64,000 nucleotides of DNA from JACVRW01 sp963808545 (GCA_963808545.1 CAWEGB010000007.1:310001-374000), one strand, 5' to 3'; positions 24,704-33,754 are shown, counted from the first letter of the stretch. Made by a program: numbers and translations. The notes: generated by a model not told the origin, from the letters alone.

Positions 24704-25504
24704 TCAGCCACCTATCGGCGCTCTCGGGTTCGAGCCCCAGAACACCTGGGTCCCCGCCATGCCGATCAGATGGACCATCACGGTGTTGAGCACCATCGAC
24801 TTGGCCGTCGCGGTACCCACTCCCACCGGTCCTCCACTGGCGTTATATCCGTAATAACAGCCCACGAGCACGATCACCGTCGCCATCGCCATGCCCTTAA
24901 TCAAGCTGTAAATAAGGTCCGGCGGGTTCTGGAACATCCAGAAGATCAGGAAGAAGCCGCCCGAGCTCACCTCTCCGATCTGCTGGACCACCGCGAGGTA
25001 GCTGGCGAAGAAGCCGGCCCCCACCGCGGCGATGTACATGAACGGCAGCACCATCCAGGCGGCCAGCAGGCGAGTGGCGCAGAGGAAGACGAGGGAGTTG
25101 ATCCCCATCACCTCGAGCGCGTCGATCTCGTCGGAGATGCGCATCGCGCCGATCTCCGCCACCAGACCGGTGCCGACCTTGGCCGACATCATGTAGCCGA
25201 AGGCGTAGGGCATGATCTCGCGCAGGTCGCACCAGGCGCTGAACACACCGGCGTAGGCCGGCGCTCCCACCGACCGGTTGAAGTACGCCCCCTCGATGCC
25301 GCACTGCAGACCGAGGATGAAGGCCAGGCCCCAGATCACGAGCGCCGAGCCCAGGATCAGGATGCCGGCCTGCCGCAGCGCCTCCCCGAAGAACCGGAAC
25401 ACGCGGCCGCTGAACACGTCGCCCACGACGCGCGCCATGAACTTGGCGATCTCGCCGAATGACGAGATCCAGTCCTTGGGGACGTCGAGCCAGGTGCGGC
25501 CCAT
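24704..25504 (-). CDS. MlaE/YrbE-family permease, second of Mce operon
   Basis: A 266-residue permease with five to six membrane helices. The MlaE core includes PYAFGYMMSAKVGTGLVAEI and GAMRISDEIDALEVMGINS, where charged residues in the loop contact the ATPase. It starts with ATG at 25504, 19 bp after the first permease. The pair forms the heterodimeric membrane part of the Mce transporter. The C-terminal helix includes GCYYGYNASGGPVGVGTAT, a family hallmark. Confidence 0.94.
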   Translation of the reverse strand: MGRTWLDVPKDWISSFGEIAKFMARVVGDVFSGRVFRFFGEALRQAGILILGSALVIWGLAFILGLQCGIEGAYFNRSVGAPAYAGVFSAWCDLREIMPYAFGYMMSAKVGTGLVAEIGAMRISDEIDALEVMGINSLVFLCATRLLAAWMVLPFMYIAAVGAGFFASYLAVVQQIGEVSSGGFFLIFWMFQNPPDLIYSLIKGMAMATVIVLVGCYYGYNASGGPVGVGTATAKSMVLNTVMVHLIGMAGTQVFWGSNPRAPIGG

Positions 25505-25523
25505 TACGTGTTCCTGCCCGGCG

Positions 25524-26330
25524 TCACTTGATGATCGAGATGTCCGGGTGCGTGGCCAGCAGCGTCTGCGTGAAGACGTAGTTGAAGGCGAAGATCCCCA
25601 GGAACTCGATCACCACTCCCTGGTTCACGGCTCTGCCCACCCCTTCGGCGCCTCCGGACGCAGTCATCCCTTTGTAACAGGAGACGATCGCGATGATCGC
25701 GCCGAACAGGGTCGTCTTCACGACGGAGCCCCATAGGTCGGTGGTCGAGGCGTTGGTGAGCAGCGTGGCGAAGAACGGTCCGAGCGGAGCGTCGAAGGTG
25801 AGCGAGGCCAGCACGCCGCCGAAGATGCCGAACAGCACGGCGTAGATGTTGAACAGGCCCGTGACGATCATCAGGGCCAGGAAGCGGGGCACCACCAGGT
25901 TCTTGATGGGGTCCACGCCCAGCACCTGGAGGGCGTCGAGCTCCTCGCGGATCTTGCGGGCGCCGAGGTCGGCCGTGATCGCGGTGCCCCCCACTCCGGC
26001 GACGATGATGGCCGTGACGGTGGGCGCGAACTCGCGGATGGAGGCGAGCACGAAGAAGCCGCCGAGACGGTCGATGGCGCCGAAGAGGACGAGGAAGTTG
26101 CCGGCCTGGAGACCGGGCGCCCCGTAGCCGAAGGCGATCGTGGAGATGGTCAGCGGCAGCCAGCAGAGGCGCAGCATGAACAGGAACTGCTGCACGAACT
26201 CGGTGCCGTAGGGGTACGGCGGGCGAAGCGCCGACACGAGCGTCTTGCCCGTCAGGATCATCATGTCGCCGACCTGCTCGAGCAGGTTCTTGGTCGGCAG
26301 GAAGACCCGATCAGCTGCGGCCCGGACCAC
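25524..26330 (-). CDS. MlaE/YrbE-family permease, first of Mce operon
   Basis: 268 residues from GTG at 26330. MlaE hallmarks are REFAPTVTAIIVAGVGGTAI, then ADLGARKIREELDALQVLGV, and a late CYKGMTASGGAEGVGRAVN segment. First gene of the operon that runs through both permeases, the ATPase, six MCE proteins and the MMPL protein. The upstream ~155 bases to the lipoprotein start contain the palindrome GCTATAGC (26419-26426) and a CCTCC/GGAGG repeat near 26350, so the operon promoter should lie there; I cannot fix it exactly. Confidence 0.94.
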   Translation of the reverse strand: MVRAAADRVFLPTKNLLEQVGDMMILTGKTLVSALRPPYPYGTEFVQQFLFMLRLCWLPLTISTIAFGYGAPGLQAGNFLVLFGAIDRLGGFFVLASIREFAPTVTAIIVAGVGGTAITADLGARKIREELDALQVLGVDPIKNLVVPRFLALMIVTGLFNIYAVLFGIFGGVLASLTFDAPLGPFFATLLTNASTTDLWGSVVKTTLFGAIIAIVSCYKGMTASGGAEGVGRAVNQGVVIEFLGIFAFNYVFTQTLLATHPDISIIK

Positions 26331-26487
26331 TTACAGAAAGCTCCCTCCCGGAGGAACGGCGGCCCCCCCGTGAACATCACGCCTCGTCGCCGAAGCCTAT
26401 GTCATGTGCCTCACGGCCGCTATAGCGATGGGTGCCAGGCCGGGAGCGCTCGGAAGCGGGATCGCCGGGTGGTATGTTCGCCCGGCT

Positions 26488-27105
26488 TTGGGGGCGAGTT
26501 GCAGGCGTTACGGAGTGGTGGCGATCGCGGGGCTGTTCCTCGCAGCCGGCTGCGGCGGGGAGCGCGCGGACGAGGACGAGCCGTCGGGCGACTTCCCGGT
26601 GGAGATCGTGTCGGCGACCTTCCCCGAGCAGCAGAAGCTGGCTCAGACCTCGGACCTGGTCATCACGGTCCGCAACGCCGGCGACGCGACGATTCCCAAC
26701 CTCGGCGTGACCGTCGAGGGCTTCGACTACCGCAAGGACGACGACCGCAGCCTGGCCGACTCCGCCCGGCCGGTGTTCGCCTCCAACGGCGTACCGGTCC
26801 AGATCGGCGGCTTCCCCGAGGCCAAGGACGCCAGCCCCCGCGGGTGTGACTCGGCCTACGTCGGCCTCTGGGCCTGCGGCCCGCTGCGTCCCGGCCGGGA
26901 GAAGACCTTCCGCTGGTCGGTCACCGCGGTCAAGGCCGGCGACTACGAGTTGCGCTGGCAGATCGCTGCAGGGCTCTACGGCGGCGCCAGGGCCGTGCTG
27001 GCCGGCAGCGACGAGAGACCGTCGGGCTCGTTCAGCGGCACCATCTCGCGAAGGGCGCCTCAGGCGCGTATAGGCCAGGACGGCAAGACGGTCGTCACCG
27101 AGTAG
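26488..27105 (+). CDS. Lipoprotein, function unknown
   Basis: From TTG at 26488 the protein starts with a short basic n-region, a hydrophobic core and a lipobox LAAGC, a textbook lipoprotein signal; an upstream start at 26404 would bury this signal about 28 residues further in. The mature part (~180 residues) looks like a beta-rich domain of the CARDB/Ig-like kind (LVITVRNAGDATIPNLGVTV, then LRPGREKTFRWSVTAVKAGDYELRW), with two Cys probably disulfide-bonded. A TATGTT hexamer ends ten bases before the TTG. It is divergent from the Mce operon and may serve the same envelope system, but that is only positional. Confidence 0.72.
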   Translation: MGASCRRYGVVAIAGLFLAAGCGGERADEDEPSGDFPVEIVSATFPEQQKLAQTSDLVITVRNAGDATIPNLGVTVEGFDYRKDDDRSLADSARPVFASNGVPVQIGGFPEAKDASPRGCDSAYVGLWACGPLRPGREKTFRWSVTAVKAGDYELRWQIAAGLYGGARAVLAGSDERPSGSFSGTISRRAPQARIGQDGKTVVTE

Positions 27106-27283
27106 CGCCGGCCGCGCGACGCTCGTAGCCCGGGCAGTTCTCCACCGGCAGACGCGGATACTTGGGGAAGCGGCTGTCGGTCTTCGAGCGCCGGCACAGT
27201 GAGAAGGTGCTGCCGCGGCCGGTGCGCACCAGCTGCTGGTGCTTGCAGGAGTCGCATAGGCCGGCCTCGATCGCGCGAGCCAT
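27095..27283 (-). CDS. Small four-Cys protein, function unknown
   Basis: 62 residues. The CDSC motif, a later LCRRSKTD and NCPGYE suggest a small zinc- or iron-binding fold (Cys at about 10, 13, 30 and 50). The intervening SRFPKYPRLPVENCPGYE has the look of a conserved small actinobacterial protein. It overlaps the end of the lipoprotein gene by 11 bases in convergent orientation. No function is recognised. Confidence 0.6.
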   Translation of the reverse strand: MARAIEAGLCDSCKHQQLVRTGRGSTFSLCRRSKTDSRFPKYPRLPVENCPGYERRAAGATR

Positions 27284-27494
27284 TCGCTAAGGCTCGCAGG
27301 CGGGCGTCTAAGGGGTGCGGCGCCCACACTCGCTCCATCCGCCCGATGTGGCGCGGCACCGAGCGCGGCATGCTCATCGGGTGCCGTTCCACCACGAGGA
27401 GACCTCATGCATTCCGCCCTCCAAGCCGTCCATCTCCACGCTCGAATCGACGAGATGGCCCACCACGCGCAACGGGTGGGAAAATCATCCGGTG

Positions 27495-30440
27495 ATGGCC
27501 AACCGCATGACCAGCGCACATTTCGTCGGGCGCTCCGCTCAGCTCGTCGAGCTGGAGGCCGCCTTGCGCGACGCGGCCGCTCGCCGTCCCTCGCTGGCGC
27601 TGATTGCCGGTGAATCGGGAGTAGGCAAGTCGCGCCTGGCCGACGAGCTCGTGAGCCGTGCCCGAGACCAGGGCGCGCGCGTGCTGTGGGGCGACTGCGT
27701 GGAGCTCGGGGAGGGCGAGCTCCCCTACGCGCCGCTCCTGGGCGCACTGCGCCCGCTCGTTCGCGACCCCGACCCGGCCGTCGCGGCACTGCCGCCGGCG
27801 CTGCGCGCAGGACTCGACTCGCTGCTGCCGGGGCTGGGCACCACCAGCGGCGGCGAGCCGGTCACCCAAGCCCGTGTATTCGAGGGTCTCCTGGCGCTGC
27901 TCGAGACGCTCGGCGACGACGGCCCGGTGGTGCTGGTGATCGAGGACCTCCACTGGTCGGACAGCTCCACCCGCCACTTCCTGTCGTTCCTGGCTCGCAG
28001 CATGTGCGGCGCGCCGCTGCTGGTGGTGGGGACCTATCGCTCCGACGAGCTGCACCGCCGCCATCCGCTGCGGCCGCTGCTGGCCGAGCTCTCGCGCGAT
28101 CCCACGACGCTCATGGTCGAGCTTCCGCCCTTCACCCGGGAGGAGATGGGCGAGCAGCTCGAGGGCATCCTCGCCGCAGCGCCCGATCCCGGGCTGGTGG
28201 AGCGCATGTACTCGCGCTCGGAGGGCAATGCGCTGTTCACCGAGGAGATCCTGGCCGCCGGTCTCGACGGACGCGGGGCGCTGCCCCCCACGCTGCGCGA
28301 CGCCCTGATGCTGCGCGTGGAGCGACTGTCCCCGGGCGCACAGGACCTGCTGCGCTGGCTGGCCTGCCAGCCGTCGGCCGACCACGAGCTGCTGACCGCC
28401 GTGGTGAAGTGCGAGCCGGCCGAGCTGCTCGACTCGCTGCGCGAGGCCACCGCCAGCCAGATCGTGGTGATCCTTCCTCACGGGGCCTACGCCTTCCGCC
28501 ACGCGCTGCTGCGCGAGGTGGTGCACGACGACCTGCTGCCGGGCGAGCGGACCGAGATGCACGCCGCGCTGGCCCGCGCGCTCGAGGTGCGCATCGACGC
28601 CGGCGACGCCGGGGCCTTCATCACCGCGCAGGCGGCCCATCACTGGCAGGCGGCCGGCGACCAGCCGGCGGCGCTCACCGCCTCGGTGCGAGCCGCGGCG
28701 GCGGCCGAGCGGGTCAATGCGTTCCCGGAGGCGCACTCCCTGCTCGAGCGGGCGCTCGAGCTGTGGGACCGCGTGCCCGAGCCCGAGAGGTTGGCCGGGG
28801 CGCCACGGGTGGAGGTGCTCCAGCGCGCCGCGAGCGCCGCCGACGCCGCTGGGGTCCCCGCTCGTCAGGAGGCCCTGCTGCGCCGCGCGCTCGAGCTGGT
28901 CGATGAGAAGGCCGAGCCTCGCCACGCGGCCAAGCTCCTCGACTCGCTCAGCCACTCGCTCTGGAACCTCCATCGCCAGGACGAGGCCGTGGAGGTCCTC
29001 GACCGGGCTCTGGCGCTCCTGCCCGCGGATGAGCAGAGCTCGGCCCAGGCCAAGGTGCTGGCCACGAAGGCAAAGCGGCGCATGCTGCAGGCGCGCTTCG
29101 GTGAGGCCGAGGAGGCGGCCCGCCAGTCCCTCGTGATCGCCCGGGCGATCGGCGACCGGGAGTCGGAGAGCCGCGCTCTCAACGCCCTCGGCGTGAGCGT
29201 CGGCGGCCAGGGCGACGTGGACGCCGGCGTCGAGGCGCTGCGCGATGCCCTGGCCATCGCCCAGGACGGCGGCCTGGCGCCCGAGGAGGGCTCGGCCTGG
29301 ATCAACCTCGCCGATCTCCTCAACCTCGCCGGGAACACCCGGGAGGCGCTCGACGTGGCGCGCGACGGCCTGCGCTCGAGCCCGCCCAACCCGCACCGCA
29401 CCGCCGACTGGTTTCGCCTCGCGGTGGCCGAGTTCAGCTTCCACCTCGGCGAGTGGCGCGAGGCCGAGGCGCAGATCCCGGGGGCCAGCCGCCGGCACGC
29501 CGGGCCGACGCTGGCCTACTGGTTCGCCGTCCGCAGCATGCTGGACCTCGGCCGCGGTGACCTCGACGCCGCCTCCACCGACGTCGAGGGCCTCGCTCGC
29601 GCCACGCGGGGATCGACGGAACCGCAGTTCATCGCGCCCTCCGGGATCTTCGCCGCCGAGCTGGCCCGGCGGCGGGGCGACGTCGAGCAGGCACGCATCG
29701 AGGTCGACAACGCGCTCGACGAGATCGAGTACTGCTCCGACGACTTCATCCGGATCACCGCCCTGGCCGCCGCGGGCGTCCGCGTGGAGGGCGACGCCGG
29801 CCAGCTGGCACGCGACCGGCGCGATCCGGACGCCGAGGGCGTGGTGTCCACACGCGCCGACACCCTGATCGAGCGGGTCAGGCTGGCTGCCGGCCTCGGC
29901 GGGCCGGTGGAGCAGGCCGAGCTCGCCTCCGCGGAGGCCGAGTACGCCCGGGCCGTGGGTGAGAACCCCGACTGGGTTGCCGCCGCTCGGGCGTGGGAGG
30001 AGGTCGAGCGGCCCTATCCCGCCACCTACGCGCGCTGGCGCGAGGCGGAGTGGCTGGCGGCCGCCCGTGACCGCGAGGGCGCCGAGACCGTCGCGGCCGC
30101 CGCGCTCGAGAGGGCGCGAGAGCTGGGCAGCGGCTGGCTGGTGGCCGAGCTCGAGTCGCTCGCCGCGCGCGCCCGGCTGCGCCTGGTGGACGGGGAGGCG
30201 CCTCCCGCGGTGGCGGACGACGACGCGGTCGAGGATCCCTTCGGCCTCACCGAGCGCGAGCGTCAGGTGCTCGAGCTGGTGGCCGCCGGCGCCACCAACC
30301 GCGAAATCGGCGAGCAGCTCCACATGGCCGAGAAGACGGCCAGCGTGCACGTGTCCCGGATCCTGGCGAAGCTGGACGTGCGCTCGCGGACCGAAGCCGC
30401 CGCGGTGGCGCACCGTCTTGGGATGGCCGCGACCATATAG
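27495..30440 (+). CDS. Large ATP-binding LuxR-family transcriptional regulator (LAL/MalT-like)
   Basis: 981 residues from ATG at 27495; longer starts add only a low-quality extension. Walker A GESGVGKS at residues 39-46 and Walker B-like VVLVIEDLHWSD mark an AAA/STAND ATPase module. About residues 400-880 form a TPR-like helical array (repeated EAxxxxxxAL patterns). The C-terminal LuxR helix-turn-helix is LTERERQVLELVAAGATNRE through HMAEKTASVHVSRILAKLDV. Such regulators oligomerise with ATP in response to an inducer or partner protein. No obvious target is adjacent other than the small secreted-protein gene immediately downstream and the dehydrogenase genes after it. Confidence 0.93.
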   Translation: MANRMTSAHFVGRSAQLVELEAALRDAAARRPSLALIAGESGVGKSRLADELVSRARDQGARVLWGDCVELGEGELPYAPLLGALRPLVRDPDPAVAALPPALRAGLDSLLPGLGTTSGGEPVTQARVFEGLLALLETLGDDGPVVLVIEDLHWSDSSTRHFLSFLARSMCGAPLLVVGTYRSDELHRRHPLRPLLAELSRDPTTLMVELPPFTREEMGEQLEGILAAAPDPGLVERMYSRSEGNALFTEEILAAGLDGRGALPPTLRDALMLRVERLSPGAQDLLRWLACQPSADHELLTAVVKCEPAELLDSLREATASQIVVILPHGAYAFRHALLREVVHDDLLPGERTEMHAALARALEVRIDAGDAGAFITAQAAHHWQAAGDQPAALTASVRAAAAAERVNAFPEAHSLLERALELWDRVPEPERLAGAPRVEVLQRAASAADAAGVPARQEALLRRALELVDEKAEPRHAAKLLDSLSHSLWNLHRQDEAVEVLDRALALLPADEQSSAQAKVLATKAKRRMLQARFGEAEEAARQSLVIARAIGDRESESRALNALGVSVGGQGDVDAGVEALRDALAIAQDGGLAPEEGSAWINLADLLNLAGNTREALDVARDGLRSSPPNPHRTADWFRLAVAEFSFHLGEWREAEAQIPGASRRHAGPTLAYWFAVRSMLDLGRGDLDAASTDVEGLARATRGSTEPQFIAPSGIFAAELARRRGDVEQARIEVDNALDEIEYCSDDFIRITALAAAGVRVEGDAGQLARDRRDPDAEGVVSTRADTLIERVRLAAGLGGPVEQAELASAEAEYARAVGENPDWVAAARAWEEVERPYPATYARWREAEWLAAARDREGAETVAAAALERARELGSGWLVAELESLAARARLRLVDGEAPPAVADDDAVEDPFGLTERERQVLELVAAGATNREIGEQLHMAEKTASVHVSRILAKLDVRSRTEAAAVAHRLGMAATI

Positions 30441-30441
30441 T
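30436..30441 (+). promoter_or_regulatory. -10 hexamer of small secreted-protein gene
   Basis: TATAGT, close to the sigma-70 consensus, lies seven bases before the GTG at 30449 and overlaps the stop codon of the LuxR gene. The spacing fits a leaderless transcript starting at the GTG, which supports the reality of the frame-broken gene that follows. Confidence 0.5.
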
Positions 30442-30448
30442 CCGCTGC

Positions 30449-30677
30449 GTGAGTGGGCCGCGCGCCGTCATCGCCGCGACTGTGGCCGCACTGCTGCTGG
30501 CTGTTTCGGCCGCAACGGCGGGGCTCCAGTCCCGGGCGCTTCGGCGGGCGTCTCTACGACTCCGGTGAGCCGCCCTGCTCGCGCCGCCGAGCCCGCGACC
30601 ACGCCCAGGTGGCGAGAACATCGGGCCCGACGCTGCTGGTGGCCGAAGCCGGGATGTTCGTCCGCGCGCGCGAGTGA
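30449..30677 (+). pseudogene. Small secreted protein gene with apparent +1 frame break
   Basis: GTG at 30449 opens a frame encoding a convincing signal peptide (short basic start, hydrophobic core AATVAALLLAV, Ala-x-Ala site near residue 22). It runs into a stop near 30568. One base forward, a second frame begins in the same place and continues to TGA at 30675 with non-random sequence (RFGGRLYDSGEPPC, then SGPTLLVAEAGMF). Removing one base at the CCCGGG near 30530 joins them into a 75-residue protein. Either the gene is broken or the sequence has one extra base. The family is not recognised. Confidence 0.5.
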
Positions 30678-30692
30678 TGCGTACTCCCTGCG

Positions 30693-31394
30693 ATGGAGAT
30701 AGAAGGCGCACGCATACTGGTGGCGGGAGCCACCGGCGGTTTCGGGAGCGCGCTGGCGCGCGCGCTCAAGGAAGCGGGAGCCGAGCTGGCTCTGGCCGGT
30801 CGCGACGCCGAGCGGCTCGACACCGTCGGCGACGAGCTGGGCGTGCCCACGGCACGCTTCGAGGTCACCGACGCGGATGGACGCCGGACGGCAGTCGACT
30901 CGCTGGCCGCGGCGCTGGGCGGGGAACTCGACGGCGTGGCCGTCGCGGTGGGCGCACCCGGCTTCGGGCCGGCTGGAGACGCTTCCCCCGACGACGTGCA
31001 GCGGCTGTTCGAGGTGAACACCATGGGGCCCATCGGCGTGGTTGAGGCGGCACTGGCCCACATGGGCTCCAGCGGAGCCGTCGTCGGCGTCTCGGCCATC
31101 GTGGCCGACCACCCCACCGCCGGCGTCTCCCACTACTCCGCGGCCAAGGCCGCCTTCTCGGCCTACCTCACCGCGCTTCGCCGCGAGCGGCGCCGCGGTG
31201 GTCTGGCTGTCCTGGACGTTCGCCCGCCCCATATGGACACGAGCTTCGGCGACCGGCCGATCTTCGGCGAGGCGCCCGAACTGCCGGACCCGCTGCCGGT
31301 GGAGGTGGTGGTGGACGCGGTGCTCGACGCCCTGCGCTCCGACCGGCGCGAGATCGCCTGGGACCTCAAGGCTCGGTCGCTGGTCACGGCGTGA
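30693..31394 (+). CDS. Short-chain dehydrogenase/reductase (classical SDR)
   Basis: 233 residues. Cofactor-binding GATGGFGSALARALKEAG at the N-terminus, substrate-loop VNTMGPIG near residue 110, and the catalytic Ser plus YSAAK (Tyr-x3-Lys) near 150. The substrate is unknown. The expected NNAG motif is replaced by AVGAPG, so it is a divergent member. It ends four bases before the next NAD(P)-binding gene and probably forms a unit with it and the SRPBCC gene. Confidence 0.88.
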   Translation: MEIEGARILVAGATGGFGSALARALKEAGAELALAGRDAERLDTVGDELGVPTARFEVTDADGRRTAVDSLAAALGGELDGVAVAVGAPGFGPAGDASPDDVQRLFEVNTMGPIGVVEAALAHMGSSGAVVGVSAIVADHPTAGVSHYSAAKAAFSAYLTALRRERRRGGLAVLDVRPPHMDTSFGDRPIFGEAPELPDPLPVEVVVDAVLDALRSDRREIAWDLKARSLVTA

Positions 31395-31398
31395 GCCT

Positions 31399-32322
31399 AT
31401 GACGCGCGTTCTCGTCACCGGTGCCACCGGCTTCGTCGGCGGCCGGCTGGCGTCTGCGCTGGACGAGCGCGGACTCGACGTGCGCTGCCTGGTGCGGAAC
31501 CGTTCGCGGGCCCAGCAGCTCGAGCGTGACGGGCTCGAGCTGCATGAGGGCGATGTGCTCGATTCGGACAGCCTCCGCGGCGCCGGTGAGGGCGTGAGCA
31601 CCGCCTACTACCTCGTTCATTCGATGGGACGCGGCGGCGAGCGCGAGGGCTTCGCCGAGCGCGAGCGCGCGGCGGCGCGGAACTTCGCCCGCATGGCCGG
31701 TGACGAGGGTGTCGAGCGAGTGGTCTATCTCGGCGGCCTGGGCGAGCCCCGCTCCGACCATCTGCGCAGCCGCGCGGAGACCGCCACGACGCTGGCTCGC
31801 GAAGGACCGCCGCTCACCTATTTCCGGGCGGCGATGGTGATCGGCGCCGGCAGCGAGTCCTACCGAGTGGTCCGCTATCTGGTGTCGCGCCTGCCGGCGA
31901 TGATCGCGCCGGCCTGGCTGCGCAACCGCACCCAGCCGATAGCCATCGACGACGTGCTCGAGTACCTGGCCCAGGCCGCCGAGCGACCGGAGGCGGCGGG
32001 CCGTGAGGTGCAGATCGGCGGTCCCGACGTGATCACCTACGGGGACGTGCTGGGCATGATGGCCGACGTGCTCGGCCTGCGTCGCCGGCCACAGCTCCCC
32101 GTGCCCTTCGTCACCCCCTGGCTGTCCTCGCACTGGATCGGCCTCGTCACCCCCGTCGACGCCGGCGTGGCCCGGCCGCTGATCGAGTCGCTGGCGAGCG
32201 AGACGGTGGTCACCGATCCGGCCCCGGCCTCCCTCTTCGAAGTGCAGCCGCTGGGCTGCCGGGAGGCGCTCCGCCTCGCGCACGAGGCTGAGACCGGCGT
32301 GGCGGCCGCGGCGCCATCCTGA
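31399..32322 (+). CDS. Atypical SDR / NmrA-like NAD(P)-binding protein
   Basis: 307 residues beginning with the dinucleotide motif TGATGFVGGRLASALDERG. The rest follows the atypical-SDR pattern of NDUFA9/NmrA-like proteins: SAYYLVHSMG-type segment near residue 75, VERVVYLGGLG near 107, PLTYFRAAMVIGAGS near 135, then a C-terminal substrate domain with QIGGPDVITYGDVL. The classical Tyr-x3-Lys is not evident, so it may be a binding or regulatory protein rather than a dehydrogenase. Bacterial homologues often sit with SRPBCC proteins, as here. Confidence 0.85.
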   Translation: MTRVLVTGATGFVGGRLASALDERGLDVRCLVRNRSRAQQLERDGLELHEGDVLDSDSLRGAGEGVSTAYYLVHSMGRGGEREGFAERERAAARNFARMAGDEGVERVVYLGGLGEPRSDHLRSRAETATTLAREGPPLTYFRAAMVIGAGSESYRVVRYLVSRLPAMIAPAWLRNRTQPIAIDDVLEYLAQAAERPEAAGREVQIGGPDVITYGDVLGMMADVLGLRRRPQLPVPFVTPWLSSHWIGLVTPVDAGVARPLIESLASETVVTDPAPASLFEVQPLGCREALRLAHEAETGVAAAAPS

Positions 32323-32708
32323 CCTACGAGGCCCTGTCCGCGGCGGAGGCCGCGAAGTCGTGGGCGCTGATCGCGCAGCCACGGCGCTGGAGCGCCTGGG
32401 CGCCGCACGTGCGCGGCGGCTGGGGCCTCGGCGAGCCGGAGGTCTCGAAGGGAGCGCGCGGCTACGTCCGCCTGTTCGGGGTGGTTCCCGTGCCGGCGCG
32501 CATCACGGCCAAGCGGGCCGGCCGCTCCTGGACCTGGCGAGTCGGCATGCTCACGCTCGTGCACCGGGTGGAGCCCCGGGGCCACGGCTCGCTGGTGGCC
32601 ATCGACATCGACGCTCCCGGGGCTCTCGAGCCTCTCGTCCGGGCGTCGTACGGGCCGGTGGTGGGCGTGCTGGTGCGACGCCTGGCCCGCGTAGCCGAGC
32701 GCGACTAG
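32319..32708 (+). CDS. SRPBCC-fold protein (START-like ligand-binding)
   Basis: The frame encodes a typical polyketide-cyclase/SRPBCC protein. An N-terminal strand and helix (LSAAEAAKSWALIAQPRRWSAWAP) are followed by RGGWGLGEPEV and a C-terminal WTWRVGMLTLVHRVEP segment. The start is awkward: the domain needs residues upstream of the only GTG (32409), and the available codon is a CTG at 32319 overlapping the previous stop as CTGA. I use that, giving 129 residues. Probably binds a small hydrophobic ligand; partner of the adjacent NAD(P)-binding proteins. Confidence 0.7.
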   Translation: MTYEALSAAEAAKSWALIAQPRRWSAWAPHVRGGWGLGEPEVSKGARGYVRLFGVVPVPARITAKRAGRSWTWRVGMLTLVHRVEPRGHGSLVAIDIDAPGALEPLVRASYGPVVGVLVRRLARVAERD

Positions 32709-32725
32709 TCACACTTGCGGACCTC

Positions 32726-33754
32726 GTGGAGCTCCGCACCCGCACAGCTCACCTCGCCCTGGCCGAGACCTTCGGCATAGCGCGCGGCTCGCGCACCACC
32801 CAGTCGGTGGTGCAGGTCGAGCTCGAGCACGACGGGCTGATCGGGCGGGGCGAAGCCGCACCGGTCTACTACCGGGGTGACTCGATCGAGTCGGCCGCCG
32901 CGTTCCTGACCGAGGTGGCGCCGGCGTTGGTCGGGGACGATCCGTTCGCGCTCGAGGACATCGGCTCGCGGCTCGCCGACGTCGACGGGGAGGGCGCGGG
33001 CAAGGCCGCCCTGGACGCCGCGCTGCACGACTGGATCGGCCGCCGCCTCGGCGTCCCGGTCTGGCGCTTGCTCGGCCTGTCGCCCAGCGCGCCGCCCACC
33101 TCGTACACGATCGGCATCGACACGGTCGAGGGCACCCGCGACCGTGCGCGGCGCGCTCGTGACTTCCGCTCGCTCAAGGTCAAGCTGGGCGGCGCGGAGG
33201 ATCTCGACCGCCTCCGCGCCGTGCGCGCCGAGACGGACGTGCCGCTGCGCGTCGACGCCAACGAGGGCTGGACGCTCGACACCGCCGCCGAGCTCCTGCC
33301 CGAGCTCGTCGACCTCGGCGTCGAGCTCGTGGAGCAGCCCTTCCCGGCCGCGGACCTGGACTCGTTTCGCGGACTGCGCGAGCTGCGGCCGCGGCCGCCG
33401 GTGGTGGTCGACGAGGGCTGTCACGACCTTTCAGACGTCGCCCCGGTGGCCGCCTACGCCGACGGGATCAACGTCAAGCTCGCCAAGTCGGGAGGCATCA
33501 GGGAGGCTCTGCGGATGATCCACGCCGCCCGGGCGCTCGGGCTGCACGTGATGCTCGGCTGCATGGTCGAGTCTCAGCTCGGGGTCGCGCCGGCGGCGGC
33601 GATCGCGTCGCTGGCCGACTGGGTCGACCTCGACGGCCACCTGCTGCTGGCCGACGAGCCCTACACCGGGCTGCGCCTCGACGGTGGCCGGGTGCTGCCC
33701 GGACCCGATCCCGGGCTCGGGCTGACTCCCGCGGGCGCGGAGGCCGCCGTATGA
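32726..33754 (+). CDS. Enolase-superfamily epimerase/racemase, dipeptide epimerase or DgcA type
   Basis: 342 residues from GTG at 32726. Muconate-lactonising-enzyme subgroup: N-terminal capping domain (ETFGIARGSRT), then a barrel with the catalytic KxK (LKVKLGG near 152), metal ligands in RVDANEGW, VELVEQPF and VVVDEGC, and the opposite-face Lys in NVKLAKSGG. The late GCMVESQLGVAPAAAIA block is typical of L-Ala-D/L-Glu epimerases. Its ATGA overlap with a DUF1611 gene repeats the dgcA-dgcN arrangement, in which DgcA racemises N-acetyl-D-glutamate. Both assignments involve an acidic amino acid derived from peptidoglycan-type D-Glu; the neighbour favours DgcA. Confidence 0.85.
   Translation: MELRTRTAHLALAETFGIARGSRTTQSVVQVELEHDGLIGRGEAAPVYYRGDSIESAAAFLTEVAPALVGDDPFALEDIGSRLADVDGEGAGKAALDAALHDWIGRRLGVPVWRLLGLSPSAPPTSYTIGIDTVEGTRDRARRARDFRSLKVKLGGAEDLDRLRAVRAETDVPLRVDANEGWTLDTAAELLPELVDLGVELVEQPFPAADLDSFRGLRELRPRPPVVVDEGCHDLSDVAPVAAYADGINVKLAKSGGIREALRMIHAARALGLHVMLGCMVESQLGVAPAAAIASLADWVDLDGHLLLADEPYTGLRLDGGRVLPGPDPGLGLTPAGAEAAV

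Noticed and set aside
27405..30413. 1002-residue open frame opposite the LuxR-family regulator
   Set aside because: Antisense shadow of a GC-rich gene: His/Gly/Arg-rich sequence with no domain, and the sense strand has clear ATPase and HTH motifs.
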